From contig JBLNBX010000206.1 of NCBI GenBank assembly GCA_050260275.1, positions 56,902-120,901 of the forward strand: DNA of 64,000 nucleotides, in the 5' to 3' direction. This document shows positions 63,507 through 64,000 of this stretch, piece after piece. A program made the translations under genes and the position numbers. The notes under the pieces are model-generated. The model worked only from the letters and a program-made list of their open reading frames with translations. It made no database searches and had not been told where the DNA came from. How positions within the stretch are numbered: the stretch's first letter is position 1; every line of letters begins with the position of its first letter. The DNA comes from DATMXS01 sp050260275 (lineage in GTDB: Bacteria > Acidobacteriota > Terriglobia > Bryobacterales > Bryobacteraceae).

Positions 63507-64000
63507 CTAGGATTCGGTTCCCTTGGCGCCCGGTTCGGGTTCGCGTCCGAACGACTGGAGCACCAGGTATGCAGGTCCAAAACGCTTGATGTGGTCGAGC
63601 TGCTTGTCGAACTCGTCGAAGTGCGTCTCTTCGTCCCCTACCAGCTCCTCGAAAAGCTGCTTGGAGGCCGCATCGGCGTTGGCGGCACACTCCTGCGCGG
63701 CGCGGTTATAGTCGTGCGCGCTGCTCTCCTCCATCGCGCGGGCGCGGACAAGTATGGCCTCGGGGTCGGTGATAGGCTCCACTTGAGCGCTCGGGACCAG
63801 GCGAACATCGCCCCCGAGGAACAGGATCCGCTCGGCGAGTTTCTCGACGTGGCCCATCTCCGTTATAGCGATACGTTTGAACAAGGCCGACAGCGGGCCG
63901 AGACCCTGATCGTCAAGATGAAAGTGAAAGTACAGGTACTGGTGAACGGCGGCCAGCTCGTCGCCCACCGCGGTGTTGAGCAGTTCTATGCTGCGATTCT
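63507..64000 (-). CDS. bfr: Bacterioferritin, N-terminus beyond the window
   Basis: At least 164 residues are visible and the frame continues past the right edge (NRSIELLNTAVGDELAAVHQYLYFHFHL); a GTG at 63968 is internal. The protein stores iron as a 24-subunit shell. Ferroxidase ligands are recognisable: the Glu in GDELAAVHQY, EMGH (Glu and His with the haem-ligand Met between) in KRIAITEMGHVEKLAERILFLGG, the Glu in MEESSAHDYN, and EE..H in LVGDEETHFDEFD. The retained Met suggests that it binds haem between subunits. It is convergent with the TonB receptor and would store incoming iron. Confidence 0.92.
   Translation of the reverse strand, partial: NRSIELLNTAVGDELAAVHQYLYFHFHLDDQGLGPLSALFKRIAITEMGHVEKLAERILFLGGDVRLVPSAQVEPITDPEAILVRARAMEESSAHDYNRAAQECAANADAASKQLFEELVGDEETHFDEFDKQLDHIKRFGPAYLVLQSFGREPEPGAKGTES

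Overview
The window is a high-GC bacterial chromosome segment with no rRNA, tRNA, CRISPR array or recognisable transposase. The gene repertoire points to Acidobacteriota, most plausibly the Bryobacterales/Solibacter side: several ASPIC/UnbV FG-GAP proteins, many secreted beta-propellers with c-type haems, a TonB-dependent receptor with an N-terminal carboxypeptidase-regulatory-like domain, an AmmeMemoRadiSam enzyme, class II ribonucleotide reductase and split nuo genes. This placement is inference from gene content; no marker RNA is present.

Layout. 1-4.1 kb: a partial glycosyltransferase and yggS on the minus strand, then a plus-strand pair of unknowns (RecB-like nuclease fold and a DUF697-like protein with a decayed P-loop-like segment). 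4.1-15.8 kb: housekeeping and accessory genes (secreted hypothetical, dacB, thiE with two amino-acid permeases, penicillin-acylase family hydrolase, methyltransferase with Ig-like repeats, trpS, a 23S rRNA methyltransferase). 15.9-26.5 kb: the most unusual block, eight minus-strand genes that are mostly joined by 4-bp start/stop overlaps. It encodes a RidA-like protein, a propeller/dihaem protein, an ASPIC/FG-GAP protein, a decahaem cytochrome with YVTN propeller and peroxidase-like tail, a Reg_prop propeller and two orphan LivK-type binding proteins. 26.9-33 kb, divergent: a histidine kinase, LuxR-type regulator and second FG-GAP protein that overlap one another, then a hybrid sensor kinase. 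33-45 kb: speA, amrS, ferredoxin, glgP, a zinc-ribbon protein, a polyol-type dehydrogenase, small proteins and rsgA, interrupted by palindromic intergenic elements. 45.2-55 kb: a nuo cluster in the order C-D-I-J-K-L-M-N-H, with a MITE-like insertion between nuoI and nuoJ. 55-58 kb: nrdJ. 58-64 kb: ATP-grasp-like protein, TlpA-type thioredoxin, a small Cys/His membrane protein plus TonB receptor behind an operator-bearing promoter, and bacterioferritin.

How it may work together. The 15.9-26.5 kb operon looks like an exported electron-transfer and ligand-sensing apparatus, because nearly all its products carry signal peptides, haem sites or propellers and none is a permease or ATPase. The divergent two-component operon is its obvious candidate regulator. 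The right end resembles a metal-acquisition and storage neighbourhood. Both readings are inference from domains and gene order.
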